Positions 1 through 10,164 of a stretch of 15,361 nt of DNA are shown here, one piece after another. Every line of letters starts with the position of its first letter. The first letter of the stretch is position 1. The stretch comes from Euperipatoides rowelli (Eukaryota; Onychophora; Udeonychophora; Euonychophora; Peripatopsidae): the NCBI GenBank assembly GCA_003024985.2, contig PXIH01S0005509.1; one strand, given 5' to 3'. Below the pieces are notes generated by a model. It was given only the letters and a program-made list of their open reading frames with translations. It was not told the origin of the DNA and did not search any database. The position numbers and the translations under genes were made by a program.

Positions 1-1
1 C

Positions 2-2104
2 TGTCAAATACCAAAGTGGTAAGGCTTCACCGGGCTGTCATAACCTTCCTCATAGAGCTTCCCTCCCCCCTAATTTGCTCTATTCTATCCCGAGGAAGAT
101 TATGTATTTAGATAAACTAATTTACATCCAAGTTTGATCTATTCTTTTATCTATATAATTATTTATCTCCGAAAAAGACACGATAAGGCACCAATGTGGG
201 AGAGTTCATAGTTATATTAGATATCGAATACACCTACTAGGATGGGGGATCTTAGTTCTAATATCATACCCCATAACTCTATATTACCCATCATTGCTGA
301 TAAGTACATTATATTTATAGTTGTATGACGTGTAGAAACTGGGCAACTAATGATCATATTTATAATTTATGCAGTGCATTCGTGTTCAAGCATACCGCTA
401 CCTCTTTAAATCACAAATATGATATCTAACTGGGAAAATATTTCTATTATCTCCACAACTCATATGCAGGGGACTACGTGCTCAAATGGCATGCAAGTAT
501 CCACATATGAATTGCTATAGATCGGAGAAATAAGTTCCGGGGTAAATCACCAAGCGTATCCTCAAAACTAGTCTTTATTTATACTTACATGCCACTAGTA
601 TAAATTAGAAAGTACTAATTTAATACATTGACGTGTAGGCTTGAAATAAATAAAGGCTCTCCCCAAGATATAATATAAACAGAAAAGAGGTCAAATTGTG
701 CCAATTTGTGATTCAAAACTCTTATTGGCGATAATAAATCAGCACAAAAAACAAGAAAAGGGAAAGCTAATAACTAAACCTAATGAAATAACAGCCCGGG
801 CCGTCCGACTGGGGGCTAAAGAGGATAAAGGGGAGTATCCCTTTTTTATCCCTGCCCTGATAGAAACAAGCAGGTACTACCCCTGTCTCGCAATCGCTGA
901 GATGGCTATCTGAAAAAGAATTATTAGTTGGACAAGTCATTTCAGTATTTAAAGCTACACACACTGACACAGAACTGCTTAGCAAACAAACATATTTATT
1001 TGCATATAATAGTAATTAACAATAAAATCCATTCCCAAAGAAGTTTACAGAATTACCCTTAATTATTACAATTACTAATTGGCCAAAATACACTGCAAAA
1101 AGAATAAAAAAGAGAGGGAAGGGCAGTAAGGGCAAAGCCAAAGGGGTGGGGACTATGGGTGAAACGAAAATCAAAGTCTTTAACAGAAAATGTCTCTGGG
1201 GGTAAATGCTTACTGCAACAGGAAGGCTTAGCCTACTGGAGGTTGACATCGATGTTGGGTACTTCTCAGCCAAAAGGTGGTTGAACTAAGTTTACACTGC
1301 TTGATGACTGTTATGGCGAAGATATTATTGAAAGGTCCGAGTTCTGGATAGATGCTGCAAATTATTGGTTCACTTTTGAATGCTAGAGATGGTAGAAAGA
1401 CTGCCCATTCCACTTGTCCGATTATAAAAAGGGGCATTCCTTTTTAGAGATTCGGGATCCCCACATTATCTTCTCAGCTACCAATTCTTCCTAATCTTTG
1501 TCGTTCTATGCTCTTTAAGATTCTAGCTAATTCTCTCTCGAGTAGATCTCTGCATTACATTTTATACTCGATTGTTGTCATTAGCATTTTTGTATTATTG
1601 ATTTTGCTTTGATAGGTCGCTAATGTCTGTTATCTGCTTGCATGCAAATCTTAAAGATGATGGCTCCACCATGTGAGAGAAATAATAACTTATTTTTCGA
1701 AGATAAAGATTAAAATTAGCTGAAGTTGTGTAACCATGACAATCATTGTGAATATTCCATCTCCCAGATTCATTATGCAGTTTTATTACTTTTCTTTATA
1801 ATAATTTGCTATAAATTGATAATTTCCATGATTTAAAAATTCTTTTATTTATTTTCAGGGTGAAGGGATGCTGGTTGGCTATGTTTGGTGTGGCTTAGCC
1901 CAGGGGTGGACCAAAATGGAGAAAGATTAGAAAAAGATTGTAGATTAACAATAAATGTACAAAATAAATAAAGAAAGAAAATATACAATAAATAAATAAG
2001 GAAATTCCCAAAAGTTATACTACAAGTTTTGTTGAGTAAATTAAACTAGAATATAGGAAAAAATCGTGAGATTTGTTCTGTGATTTGTCAATCAGAGATT
2101 GACA
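2..2104 (-). mobile_element. Diverged full-length LTR (copy A), probably solo
   Basis: This is co-linear along its whole length with the two LTRs at 7877-9861 and 12461-14476, but much more diverged. It begins tgtcaaatac and continues aaggcttcaccgggctg, against tgtcagatat and aaggcttcgtcgggctg in the others. Further anchors in order are the C-rich run and attctatc near 63-92, aatcagcaca near 738, an 18-base block ending ctgccctgatag (846-863), gtcatttcagtattt near 935, and ttctgtgattt near 2076. It ends gattgaca at 2104, giving TG...CA termini on the minus strand. The length (about 2.1 kb) is like the others. The bases to the right (aataaaatttt) are not purine-rich as a 3' LTR would need, so it is either a solo LTR or the 5' LTR of an element lying to the left. 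No coding ORF is supported in it. Confidence 0.75.
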
Positions 2105-2107
2105 AAT
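2083..2107. repeat. Perfect hairpin at the end of LTR copy A
   Basis: There are 11-base inverted arms, atttgtcaatc (2083-2093) and gattgacaaat (2097-2107), with the 3-base loop aga. It spans the LTR boundary, where the other copies have gctagcaaatgaca, so it is private to this copy. Confidence 0.85.
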
Positions 2108-2945
2108 AAAATTTTAACTAAAATTCAATAACTCAAGCTAATATTAGCATTGGATTTTAACTTTTTGAATTTTTTTCACTTTTAAACCAATGAAGGGAGG
2201 GGAAAAATGGGAGGAGCGAGGAGAAATATTAACTGCCATCATTTAACATCCTAGGGTGCAGATGCTCTGCATTGGTTTATCTAATTGTAAATAAAATGTT
2301 TGTTTCCGCCTTAAGGCAAAATATATATATATATTTAAAAAAAAAGATATATTCTTGCACAAAATAATTACATCTACAGTATCTACTCCTACAATATGGA
2401 TGGTCTGTCCAATATTTTATATTTCACGCCCAAAAAGATAATTTTAAAATTATACAAGATAGAAGTGTAAAAAATTATGACAATATTCTTCTCATTTGTA
2501 GCATCAATTTTAGGTAATTCATAGCTTCTACAACTTCTGGCTCAAATTCTAAACTTGGTACCCCAAATTAATGATGTTGTTATTCATTATCCAAATGTCA
2601 TTGTAATATACCTGATCAGTTTTTTTAAAATGACACCCTACATGATCTTCTACGATGTATGGTTTGAAATTGAACCTTTACTGATGATAAACGTACAAAT
2701 TATCACCAAACACATACACACCTGTGCCTAAATAGCACTTTCCTTTGTGTCCTATAAAATGTTTTTTTTTGTGCCATATCACTAAAATTCAATAAAAAAC
2801 TGAATTAATGTAATAAAATTAAAATAATTAGCCACAAATAAAATTGGTTTTATATATTATTGAGTTGACATTTATATCTTTCTTATAGTCTAAGAATTTA
2901 TATTAAAATCCATTGAAATGTTAACAAATGTATCACATTTTCTAG
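2105..2945 (+). other. Intron tail upstream of the first exon, no gene seen
   Basis: AT-rich intronic sequence. It contains a short (AT)n run (about 2320-2335) and ends with the splice acceptor cattttctag at 2945. The preceding Na+/K+-ATPase exon was looked for but not found between 1 and 2945. Nothing else is recognisable here. Confidence 0.7.
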
Positions 2946-3138
2946 GTATCTATTCACGAAACTCAAAGTAGTGTGGATCCAAGATACCTTTTAGTTATGA
3001 AGGGTGCTCCAGAAAAAATTCTAGACTGTTGTTCAAGTATAATGATTGATGGTAATGATGTCCCATTAGACGAGGATTTAAAAGCTGAATTTAATTCTGC
3101 ATATCTAGCTTTAGGAAGTATAGGAGAACGAGTATTAG
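2946..3138 (+). CDS. Na+/K+-ATPase alpha subunit, internal exon (nucleotide-binding domain, KGAPE region)
   Basis: This exon encodes part of the P-type ATPase catalytic subunit that exchanges Na+ and K+ across the plasma membrane. It reads in frame from 2946 as [20 protein letters not shown], then APEKIL, and ends [19 protein letters not shown] is the N-domain ATP-site motif, whose Lys is the FITC-reactive residue in vertebrate enzymes. GERVLG carries the Arg that contacts nucleotide. The exon is bounded by an acceptor, ttttctag, just before 2946 (phase 0) and a donor, gtacta, at 3139 (phase 1). The split Gly codon is completed by the next exon. Its 193 nt, with 176 nt for the next exon, match my memory of the vertebrate ATP1A exons here. 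Oddities: [10 protein letters not shown] replaces the usual DRCSTI.I.G, and GSIGERV replaces GGLGERV. A diverged paralogue is possible; the reading frame is intact. Confidence 0.95.
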
Positions 3139-5445
3139 GTACTAATATTCTCTTTTATACAACATGTTATTTTTTTTATATTTTTAATACATGTATTTCA
3201 TGGTTAAACTAAATATAAATCCAGAAATATACAAATCTGCTATATTCTTAAACAATATCCAAGCCTTTATACATATCCAGCCTATTTTTAAATATTCCAC
3301 TTCTATTACCATTTCAGACAATCCTTCCAGGACATTACAACCCATATTTGAATATAATTCTAACTGAACAACATATTGTGTTCTATTGTACACTGATATA
3401 CAAAGATTTTATCACAATACTTGTATTAGGTGTTTTCTATGTATTTTTTAGTGCTGTGTTCAAATATGGAATCAGAATTTCTCTATCCCCCACAGTTTTT
3501 GGAATAAGTATTCTAACTTATAATATATTAAACTAACATTTGTGTTAATATAAAGAATGCAATATATCTGGTAAATATTGATTTTGAATAGGTTTATCCA
3601 CTTATACTTATTATAATCACAATAAATAGTTTATGTGATTCATGTTTAAGCATGCTGGGTATATTCATAGCTATCTGCTTCAAGAAAGAATAGGCTGAAA
3701 CATGTCCATGCAAGCACTGTATTATCATTAACTTAGACCAACCATTGTCTGTTGTGCTGTGTTCTTGTACAGTGAACATCATTTGATTTAGTGAAGCGAT
3801 ATACAATATTTATAGAATTATTATTTGTTTTTCTCAGTGTTTTAATTTTTGCAATGTCAATCATCCAAACAATTTTTGCTATAGGCCTATATGTGGAAAA
3901 CTTACTTTTAAATCCCCCCAAAAAAAATTTACTGTAATGGTTAAGAAGTTATATGAACAATGTTTTGGATGTAAAATTGATGACCAGGATAAATAATGGG
4001 TCCCACATATCTGTTGTATTAGTTGTGTAAGGTTGCTAACTGCCTGGTTAAAGGCATATTGCCATGTCGTTTGCAGTACCAATGGTTTGGAGAGAACCAA
4101 AAGATTTTGTCAGATTGCTATTTTTGTTTAACAAACATTACAGGTATCTCAGCAAAATCAAAACATACTGAGAAGCATCCAAACCAGCCATCAGAAATAA
4201 GACCTGTTCACCATAGTGACAAGCTGCCAATAGCAAAACCACCAGAGAATTAAACCCTTGATGAAGATGAATCAGTTGACCATCAGGATGTTGAGGCTCA
4301 GCAAGACAACATTTAATTAATTAATCCCTATTTCATATAACACAAAAGGATCAAAATGCCCTAGCTTGTGATCTTAATTTATCAAATAACCAAGCAGAAC
4401 TAATGGCTTCTAGATAAAAAGGATGAAATCTCCTTGAGATTGACCCAAATAAAGCTTTTATCATCATCATTGGCATATGAAAAGGGTGTGTGGATAGCAG
4501 TTCCTTTGATCAATTACATGACCAAAGGTGTCAACATGTGACCAATTAGTTAAAAACCTCAAATGACTAAATGCTCAGTCATCCATTTCTACCTATTTTC
4601 AGCCAATGAAAATTTGTTTTGGTGATTATTTTACTAATTTAAAGAAAAGAATGAAATTAAATAAAAACAAAAGATCAAATTTGTTTCTTTGAGACTGGGA
4701 TCTTGATATGAGATGATCGAGAATTGTTGATTCTTTTGAGGGGAAGATTTTGAGAAGATATTGGCTTAGAAACAGTGATGGGAATGACTAAATGAAAACC
4801 TCACCCATACTATAATACCCCACTAGGGCCTATATTGCCTAAATCTAGGGTCACTACACTAAATATTTGTATAAGTAATATAACAAGGATCATATACTCA
4901 CACTTAGATGAAATAAACATTTATTAAAAGATTTACATGGGTACAGAGTGGATTGTGCTGTGCATATGTGGCAAGTCCTAGAGGAAAAGACGCTAAGCCT
5001 CACGTTTGCTTAGTCTTGAGATATATGTTCTTGACTCATAGATCATGAGTTATTATAGTGAGTTTATTGTTTAGATTCACTCATTACACATAACTTATAT
5101 TTTTTCCCTGTTAATTTTGTTATTACTGTGTTTTGTCTATATTAAATAACATGTTTGGTAATCAGACTTTGTTAAGGTTATATTAAAATATGAATGATAC
5201 ACAACATTACACATGCAATTCAAGAATAAGATAGAATTGCAAAAATAGAAGACTGATTCTTATTTAAGAGTAAAAAAATGCAATTAAAAGGAAAATTTAA
5301 AAAATTTGAGTTAAATAGAAAATAAAGCACAAGAATAAAATTCAAGTAATCATTAAAGAAAATACCTTCTTTTGCTTAATGGTAAATAATGTAGATTAAT
5401 TCATTACCATTATGAGTAATATTTGAGTTTTTACACTTCTATCAG
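3139..5445 (+). other. Intron between the two Na+/K+-ATPase exons
   Basis: This is a phase-1 GT-AG intron of 2307 bases. The donor gtacta matches poorly at positions +4 to +6, but protein homology fixes the junction because Gly is rebuilt across it. The acceptor follows a pyrimidine-rich stretch, tttttacacttctatcag. Inside lies a decayed protein-coding fragment (about 3874-4444), listed separately. I see nothing else recognisable in 3139-3873 or 4445-5445: both are AT-rich, with only short runs of low complexity. Confidence 0.9.
3874..4444 (+). pseudogene. Decayed fragment of a repetitive CYFC/RPVPH-type gene family
   Basis: Fragments of one protein appear in the order expected for a lineage-expanded, transposon-like family of uncharacterised proteins that I recognise from arthropod, cnidarian and other invertebrate genomes. 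Frame 1 (3874-4053) reads FCY..ICGKLTF, then VKKLYEQCFGCKIDDQDK, a stop at 3994, and WVPHICCISCVRLLTAWLK. Frame 2 (4064-4111) reads MSFAVPMVWREPKDF. Frame 3 (4110-4250) reads SDCYFCLTNITGISAKSKH and then RPVHHSDKLPIAKPPEN, stop at 4251. An acidic stretch, TLDEDESVD, follows, then DLNLSNNQAELMASR in another frame (4370-4414), a stop, and NLLE. At least three frameshifts and several stops make it non-functional. Cys pairs (CFGC, CISC, CYFC) suggest that the ancestral protein bound zinc. It covers only an N-terminal part; I see no later part. The biochemical function of the family is unknown to me. Confidence 0.8.
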
Positions 5446-5621
5446 GTTTCTGTGATTATTTGTTGCCTGAAAGTGAATTTCCACCTGGATTTCCTTTTGA
5501 TACAGAAAATGTCAATTTTCCTATAATTGGGCTTCGTTTTGTTGGCTTGATGTCAATGATTGATCCTCCCAGAGCTGCTGTACCCGATGCAGTCAGCAAG
5601 TGTCGCGGTGCTGGAATAAAG
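5446..5621 (+). CDS. Na+/K+-ATPase alpha subunit, next internal exon (DPPR hinge region)
   Basis: This continues the same protein. The first two bases (gt) complete the Gly codon left by the previous exon, then the frame reads [40 protein letters not shown] and [18 protein letters not shown]. The sequence [13 protein letters not shown] joins as in known alpha subunits. MSMIDPPR is the conserved P-type ATPase segment linking the nucleotide-binding and phosphorylation domains. The acceptor is cttctatcag at 5436-5445 and the donor a strong gtaagc at 5622. The exon ends in phase 0 exactly before the expected VIMVTGDHP segment, which is not found in the remaining 9.7 kb. Length is 176 nt. Codon use is A/T-rich like the rest of the locus. 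There are no internal stops or frameshifts. Confidence 0.96.
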
Positions 5622-5728
5622 GTAAGCCTTTTCATAACATTTACATAACACTAGTCCCTAGAGTTGTCCTACTATATATTTGTTTTGTTTTATTGTGTTT
5701 GTATTTTCTGTTTTTTTTGTTTAATTTG

Positions 5729-5740
5729 GTGTGTGTGTGT
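5729..5740. repeat. (GT)n microsatellite
   Basis: A short uninterrupted GT run, about 110 bases into the intron after the second exon. Confidence 0.9.
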
Positions 5741-5754
5741 TCAGTAGTAAGTAG

Positions 5755-6670
5755 TTAAAAATAGTGGGTTCATTCCAAACCAATCAGATTGCAGCATTCA
5801 TGTCACATGACCAAAATGGCTCATTTACATAGAATTAGCATAATTGTTACCTAATTTGAAAATGGGTGACGTCATATTCGACCATTTCCGTGAGGGGCTT
5901 GGCTCATTGCATATCATTTGCATAGAATTAGAATATTTGAGCTAATTTGCATATGTGTGTAGCCAATTATGATGTCATCACGGAAATTGCCGAACATTTC
6001 CAAAGATTTCCGAACATTTCCGACCAATTTCAAAGTTTTCCGATGATTCACAAAGTTTTGGGTTTGGGGGTAGCCCCCTAATTAGCATATATTTCTTATT
6101 GTGATGTCATTTCCAGGTTTGCCAAAGGAAAACTTTGGAAATCATCGTACCAGAGTACCCAGAATGCTTTTTGGGTGTTACTGATGCATTTTGGGACATT
6201 TTTTGGAAAGTCCAAGATGGCGGTCGAAAATTTTTTTTATTTTTCGATGGGGATGTGTTCAGGAATGAATTCTGAGTAAGGTGTGATGTCGTAGACCTGT
6301 GCAGAATGATGCCCCATCGACTTAGAACATTTTTTGATTGAATATTTTCCCATTTTGGTCATGTGCCCTGCCCACCCCCAAACACTTACGACCTCAAACT
6401 TCGGGATTTGTGTAGTAGTATTGTATGACATCACATTCACCGAGTTTCATCTATCTTTGATGTCATTACGTGTGCAGAACAATGCCCTTAATACTTGTAA
6501 TATTTCTTCGAATGTTTTTTTTTGCTGGGATGCCCCACCCACCCCCGAGGACTTACGACCTCGAGCTTCGTGTCTATTAGAGTATATTTGTATGACATCA
6601 CACATAAATTTTCAGCTTGATATGTCATCATTAACATGTGATGAATGACGTGCTAATATCGTCACTTTGA
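5755..6670. repeat. Array of imperfect repeats with GATGTCAT-like and CCGAACATTTCC motifs
   Basis: A segment distinct from its surroundings, built of diverged repeats. Part 1 (5815-6010) holds two related units: (tttacatagaattag ... gacgtcatattcgacc) and (tttgcatagaattag ... gatgtcatcacgg). It continues with repeated ccgaacatttcc near 5990-6025 and a third block, cctaattagcatat ... gatgtcatttcc (6077-6116). Part 2 holds two units with a period of about 167-174 bases. Anchors are gatgtc...tgtgcagaa (6285 and 6459), acttacgacctc (6384 and 6551) and tgtatgacatcacat (about 6421 and 6590). The 104-codon ORF across 6334-6648 comes from this repeat and shows no protein features. It is probably a non-autonomous dispersed repeat, class unknown. 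Confidence 0.7.
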
Positions 6671-6800
6671 TACAGCATATACTGTATATTTTTAAATGAT
6701 TCTGAACACAAAAGACATGGCTCTGATCACATGACCTTATTTAAATTAGAAAAATAGGAATTGGTCATAGAACCATTCACAATCCTCGTAAGAAAAGAGC

Positions 6801-6924
6801 GGTAGCTAAGCTTTTTAAGCCTCAGGCACCAACACTCACACACCTGCCTAAATTTGGAGGGCCCATGATCCAATGTTAGGCTCTAAACTCACCGGCACCC
6901 TTTCGACTTTTAAGCTTGGCTACC
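6801..6924. repeat. Small inverted-repeat unit
   Basis: The left arm ggtagctaagctttttaag (6801-6819) pairs imperfectly with cttttaagcttggctacc (6907-6924) across about 87 bases. The enclosed sequence is more GC-rich than its flanks (ggagggcccatgatcc, caccggcacc). It could be a MITE-like or SINE-like insertion or a structured element. No clear target duplication was seen. Confidence 0.5.
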
Positions 6925-7876
6925 TATTTTATTTCTATTAGGGGACATGATCATGATCTACGGTCAACTTTTACACTAATAATAGTGTTAATTTTCTTTT
7001 TATAGATTTGAGAATGTGCCGATCTTATGAGACATGAAAAGGAAAAAATGAACATTTGAAAAACACATTTTAATAGAAATCGAGTATGGCACATTTGTTT
7101 AATACAAAGATATCGATCTTTGCTAATAATCAAATGTAAACAAAATTACATTCAATATTTTATTTTTAATACTTAAACAGTATGAAATTTTCATTCAGTA
7201 TTACTGTGCTTTTATTTCCCTATCCCCACAATGTTAACTTGCTTTAAACATTCTCTGGTAGACTACTCTATTGTTATGTTTGCTTTAAAAGTTTATCATA
7301 GATGCTGTCATTGTTCAGAGAATCTCTTTAATCTTTAGGTTAAAATTTGTCATTATGTAAACAAAGTAGGTCTTAAGTGAGCCTCATTAATAAAACGCCG
7401 CTAAGAATGCTGCAGTCGAGGCGCTAATTACATTATTTTAAAAATATCGTCAAAGAAAATCAATTAAAAATATTTATATTATCATCTAAATAAAAATATA
7501 ACTCAGGGGAGTTTTTACACTATTAAAAATCTTTCTTTTCTTTCTTTTCTTTATGATTATACCATATTTTATTAACAGATAAAATGGAAACAATTGGAAA
7601 TTTTAACATGCTTATTCAAAGTCATAATGGATCAGTAAACATTGCAAGATAGTATTTTTTAAGGATAAGCTAAAATTTAAAAATCAAAATTATCTTACTA
7701 CAGTCTTTTTCCTGTGTTGAGCGACTTCAATGCCTTCAATGCGCAGATAACAATGATCAACTTACTTAATTCTAGTCAATTAAAAAAAATATTTCTTTTC
7801 TTTTCTAAAGTTAAATGATTATATACAATCAAGACAAAAAAATATTTGTAACTGTGTGTGTGTATATATATATGTA
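6925..7876 (+). other. Intronic sequence between repeats, no gene seen
   Basis: AT-rich, with no coding signal on either strand. It contains a pyrimidine repeat (7531-7552, TTTCT-type) and ends in a (TG)n(TA)n microsatellite (7853-7876), the apparent insertion site of the LTR element that follows. Confidence 0.6.
7853..7876. repeat. (TG)n(TA)n microsatellite at LTR element insertion site
   Basis: A TG run followed by a TA run directly abuts the LTR start at 7877. The last six bases, tatgta, differ at one position from tatata immediately right of the element (14477-14482). That fits an eroded target-site duplication, but simple sequence makes it ambiguous. Confidence 0.8.
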
Positions 7877-9861
7877 TGTCAGATATTAGACTAACAAGGC
7901 TTCGTCGGGCTGGAAATGGTTCGCATCATGGAGTCTCCCTCCCTCCTATTAACTCCATTCTATCACGAGACAAACCATTTGGTTTGATAAGCTTAATTTG
8001 GGTCTGTGCCTGGTATTAATAGAAGTCACTATGACCGCAATCTCCAAGGCTGGCGCAGATCATGCACTGGCATGGAAGACTGAACAATCAAAGCAATTTT
8101 TAAAGGTATCTATTAAGATGGGGACTTTATTCCTAACTAGCATGAGTCATAACGATCCTCCCCAAGGTTTGGAAATGACGGTCATAATCTTATGCAACTT
8201 AGAAATTAAGTCTCGCTTATATCTAGTGTAGGTATTCATGCCCTGGCCAGCACAAATACTAAGTTCTAAGCCCCAACTGGGAAATATATCTATTTTCTCC
8301 AGAACCTCGGCTCGGTGGGGAGGCACGTAAGATCCTAATACATCCTGGCTTCACAGATCGGAGAGATATGTTCCACGGGAGAAATTACCGAGTAAATATC
8401 AGGCCTCCATTACTAGTTTGACCTACACTTACATGTAAATACCCGATCCGAAATTACTGATACATCATATCCACATGTAAGCTCTTTGCAGGTATAACTA
8501 CCACGAAAACATGATATTTACTGAAACAGGGTATGTTGTGCCAATTGATGGTTATTTCTCTTACGGGGNGGGGGGGGCTAAGTAATCAGCACAATGAGAC
8601 GAAATAAAAGGGTAGCCTTAACTAAATCCTACTAAATTCCACCCCGGACTGACCTACTAGGGATTCAAGAGATAAATAGGAAACAGGTACAACCCCTATC
8701 TCACGCTCGCTTGAAAGACATCTGAAAAAAAGATTAGATTAAGATATGTCATTTCAGTATTTGGCCTACACACACACACACACAAACTAGAACTTCTTTA
8801 GCAAATGCACATTTGATTTGATAAAACAAAATAACAATAAGTTACTTTACTGCTAGATACATTGAAAATAACCCCTTACAGTATTATGTTAAATTATGAT
8901 AGAATAGAATTTGGGTAAAGGGGAAGAAAGGACGAGAAATTGGAATAGGACCAACAACTGGTTTGGAAAGGAAATAATTTCAGAAAGTCTAAAAGTTCAA
9001 AGTTCATAAGCTAGCTATTAAATTCTAGAAATATAAATTCACTTGCTACATATGCGGATAAACTGCAATAGGTAAACATGGAGAGTATTATGCTTACTAG
9101 GGAGGTAGAATTCTAAGAGCAGATTTTATTAGTAATAACTTTGGTAGATTTCAGCAGATAATTTTACATGGGTAAAATGAGAATGCTTTCGGCTGAACTT
9201 CAGTAGGTCTTTTCATTGGTTGTCTAAAGAAGGCTACTTAGTCAGTGTCCGGTCTAGTGTTCGAACTCCTTGGTTGCAGGAGCTTAGCTTCTGTCAGCCA
9301 TCAAAATTCAGGTCCCATCTCTCGAATATTCGCTCTGCTCAAGGTCTTATACTGGCAAGTAGTCAAGGGCGTCAAAGTGCTGTTGAATTTTGCCCGATAG
9401 GACGCCATCCCTTGTCAGCTGTTATTACGTTAATTCCAATGATGTAATCTGTACAGTAGCTCCCTCTAGTAACCAAGCAGTTCAAATCTCCCTAGCAACA
9501 AGGAAACGATGCAAAGCTTCATTTGTGGCTTTTGTAAAATCATAACAAATTAAATAAATAGTCCAAATCTTGTGAAATGTTGCAATTTGGAAGGGGAAAA
9601 GTTCCAATTTTCTTACTGAAAGTTCATTCTATGAATTATTCTCAAGTAGACTATAGTGTTGGCCATACTCAGGGAGGGCTAGTATTGGGAGGGGGGTTTG
9701 TAGAGAACATATAACATATATTAAAAAATCAAAATAAATATTTTCAACCAAATAATATACAATAATTAATACTGATAACTTGCTGAAAAAATGAGGTGGT
9801 ATAGGAATAAAATGGGGAGTTTTATTCTGTGATTTACTGCTCTTTTAGCTAGCAAATGACA
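7877..9861 (-). repeat. 3' LTR (copy B) of the LARD-like element
   Basis: This 1985-base repeat starts tgtcagatattagac and ends gcaaatgaca on the plus strand. It is a direct copy of 12461-14476. Relative to that copy it lacks about 18 bases near 8320 and about 34 bases near 8672. It has extra sequence near 8785-8815 and a 17-base insertion near 9181 (agaatgctttcggctga). It contains a (CA)n run (8767-8785) and a G-run with an undetermined base at 8569. ORFs across 7998-8231 and 9220-9447 are not supported as genes. Confidence 0.88.
8565..8577. repeat. G homopolymer with one undetermined base
   Basis: The run ggggn followed by g's contains the only N seen in the window, at 8569. The other LTR has ggggtgggg at this place, so the N may be T with stutter around it. 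Confidence 0.9.
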
Positions 9862-9875
9862 TAACTCCCTCCTCT
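9862..9875 (-). promoter_or_regulatory. Polypurine tract next to 3' LTR
   Basis: On the minus strand the sequence just before the LTR is agaggagggagtta. A purine-rich stretch here is where plus-strand DNA synthesis primes in LTR retroelements, and its position directly against the TGTCA terminus is as expected. Confidence 0.65.
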
Positions 9876-10164
9876 AGCTAAGTTGAGAAGTCCTGGGGAG
9901 GGGTCCACCAATTTCTTTAACAAGTTACTCTAACAATAACCAAATGTTTATATATATAAATTAGGCTACTTTGTAACTTTTTGTAATGATATCTCAACAA
10001 AATTGCATTAACCATTTGTGTATTTATATTCCTTATCCTGAAAATTCCTATTTACAATTCTTCCTTTTTTTTGTATTTACAGTTATATTGGTGCTGTTTG
10101 TTTTAGTGAAGTACCCCAATTAAAACTTGTAACTTTGTGTACATTTATTTTTGTCAGGGGGGCC

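Noticed and set aside
698-913. 71-codon ORF near the left of the window
   Set aside because: It lies inside diverged LTR copy A; the equivalent positions in the other LTRs are not open in the same frame, and no protein features are seen.
3184-3536. Several hydrophobic ORFs just after the first exon (3184-3393, 3348-3536)
   Set aside because: AT-rich intron reads as hydrophobic codons by chance. They lack any family match, and homology shows the exon ends at 3138.
5985-6025. Repeated ccgaacatttcc as a possible CRISPR-like array
   Set aside because: Only a few short copies without regular spacers, in an animal genome; ordinary imperfect repeat.
6334-6648. 104-codon ORF, the longest in the window
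   Set aside because: It runs through the tandem repeat array; the two repeat units are translated in unlike ways and no domain is recognisable.
7998-8231. Related small ORFs at 7998-8231 and 12616-12807 that could be a conserved LTR-encoded protein
   Set aside because: They lie in the LTRs on the strand opposite to the element. Differences between the copies are mostly amino-acid changing, and the older copy A shows no equivalent ORF.
9220-9447. ORF of 75 codons within LTR copy B
   Set aside because: The matching stretch of copy C is broken, and no domain is visible; chance ORF in an LTR.
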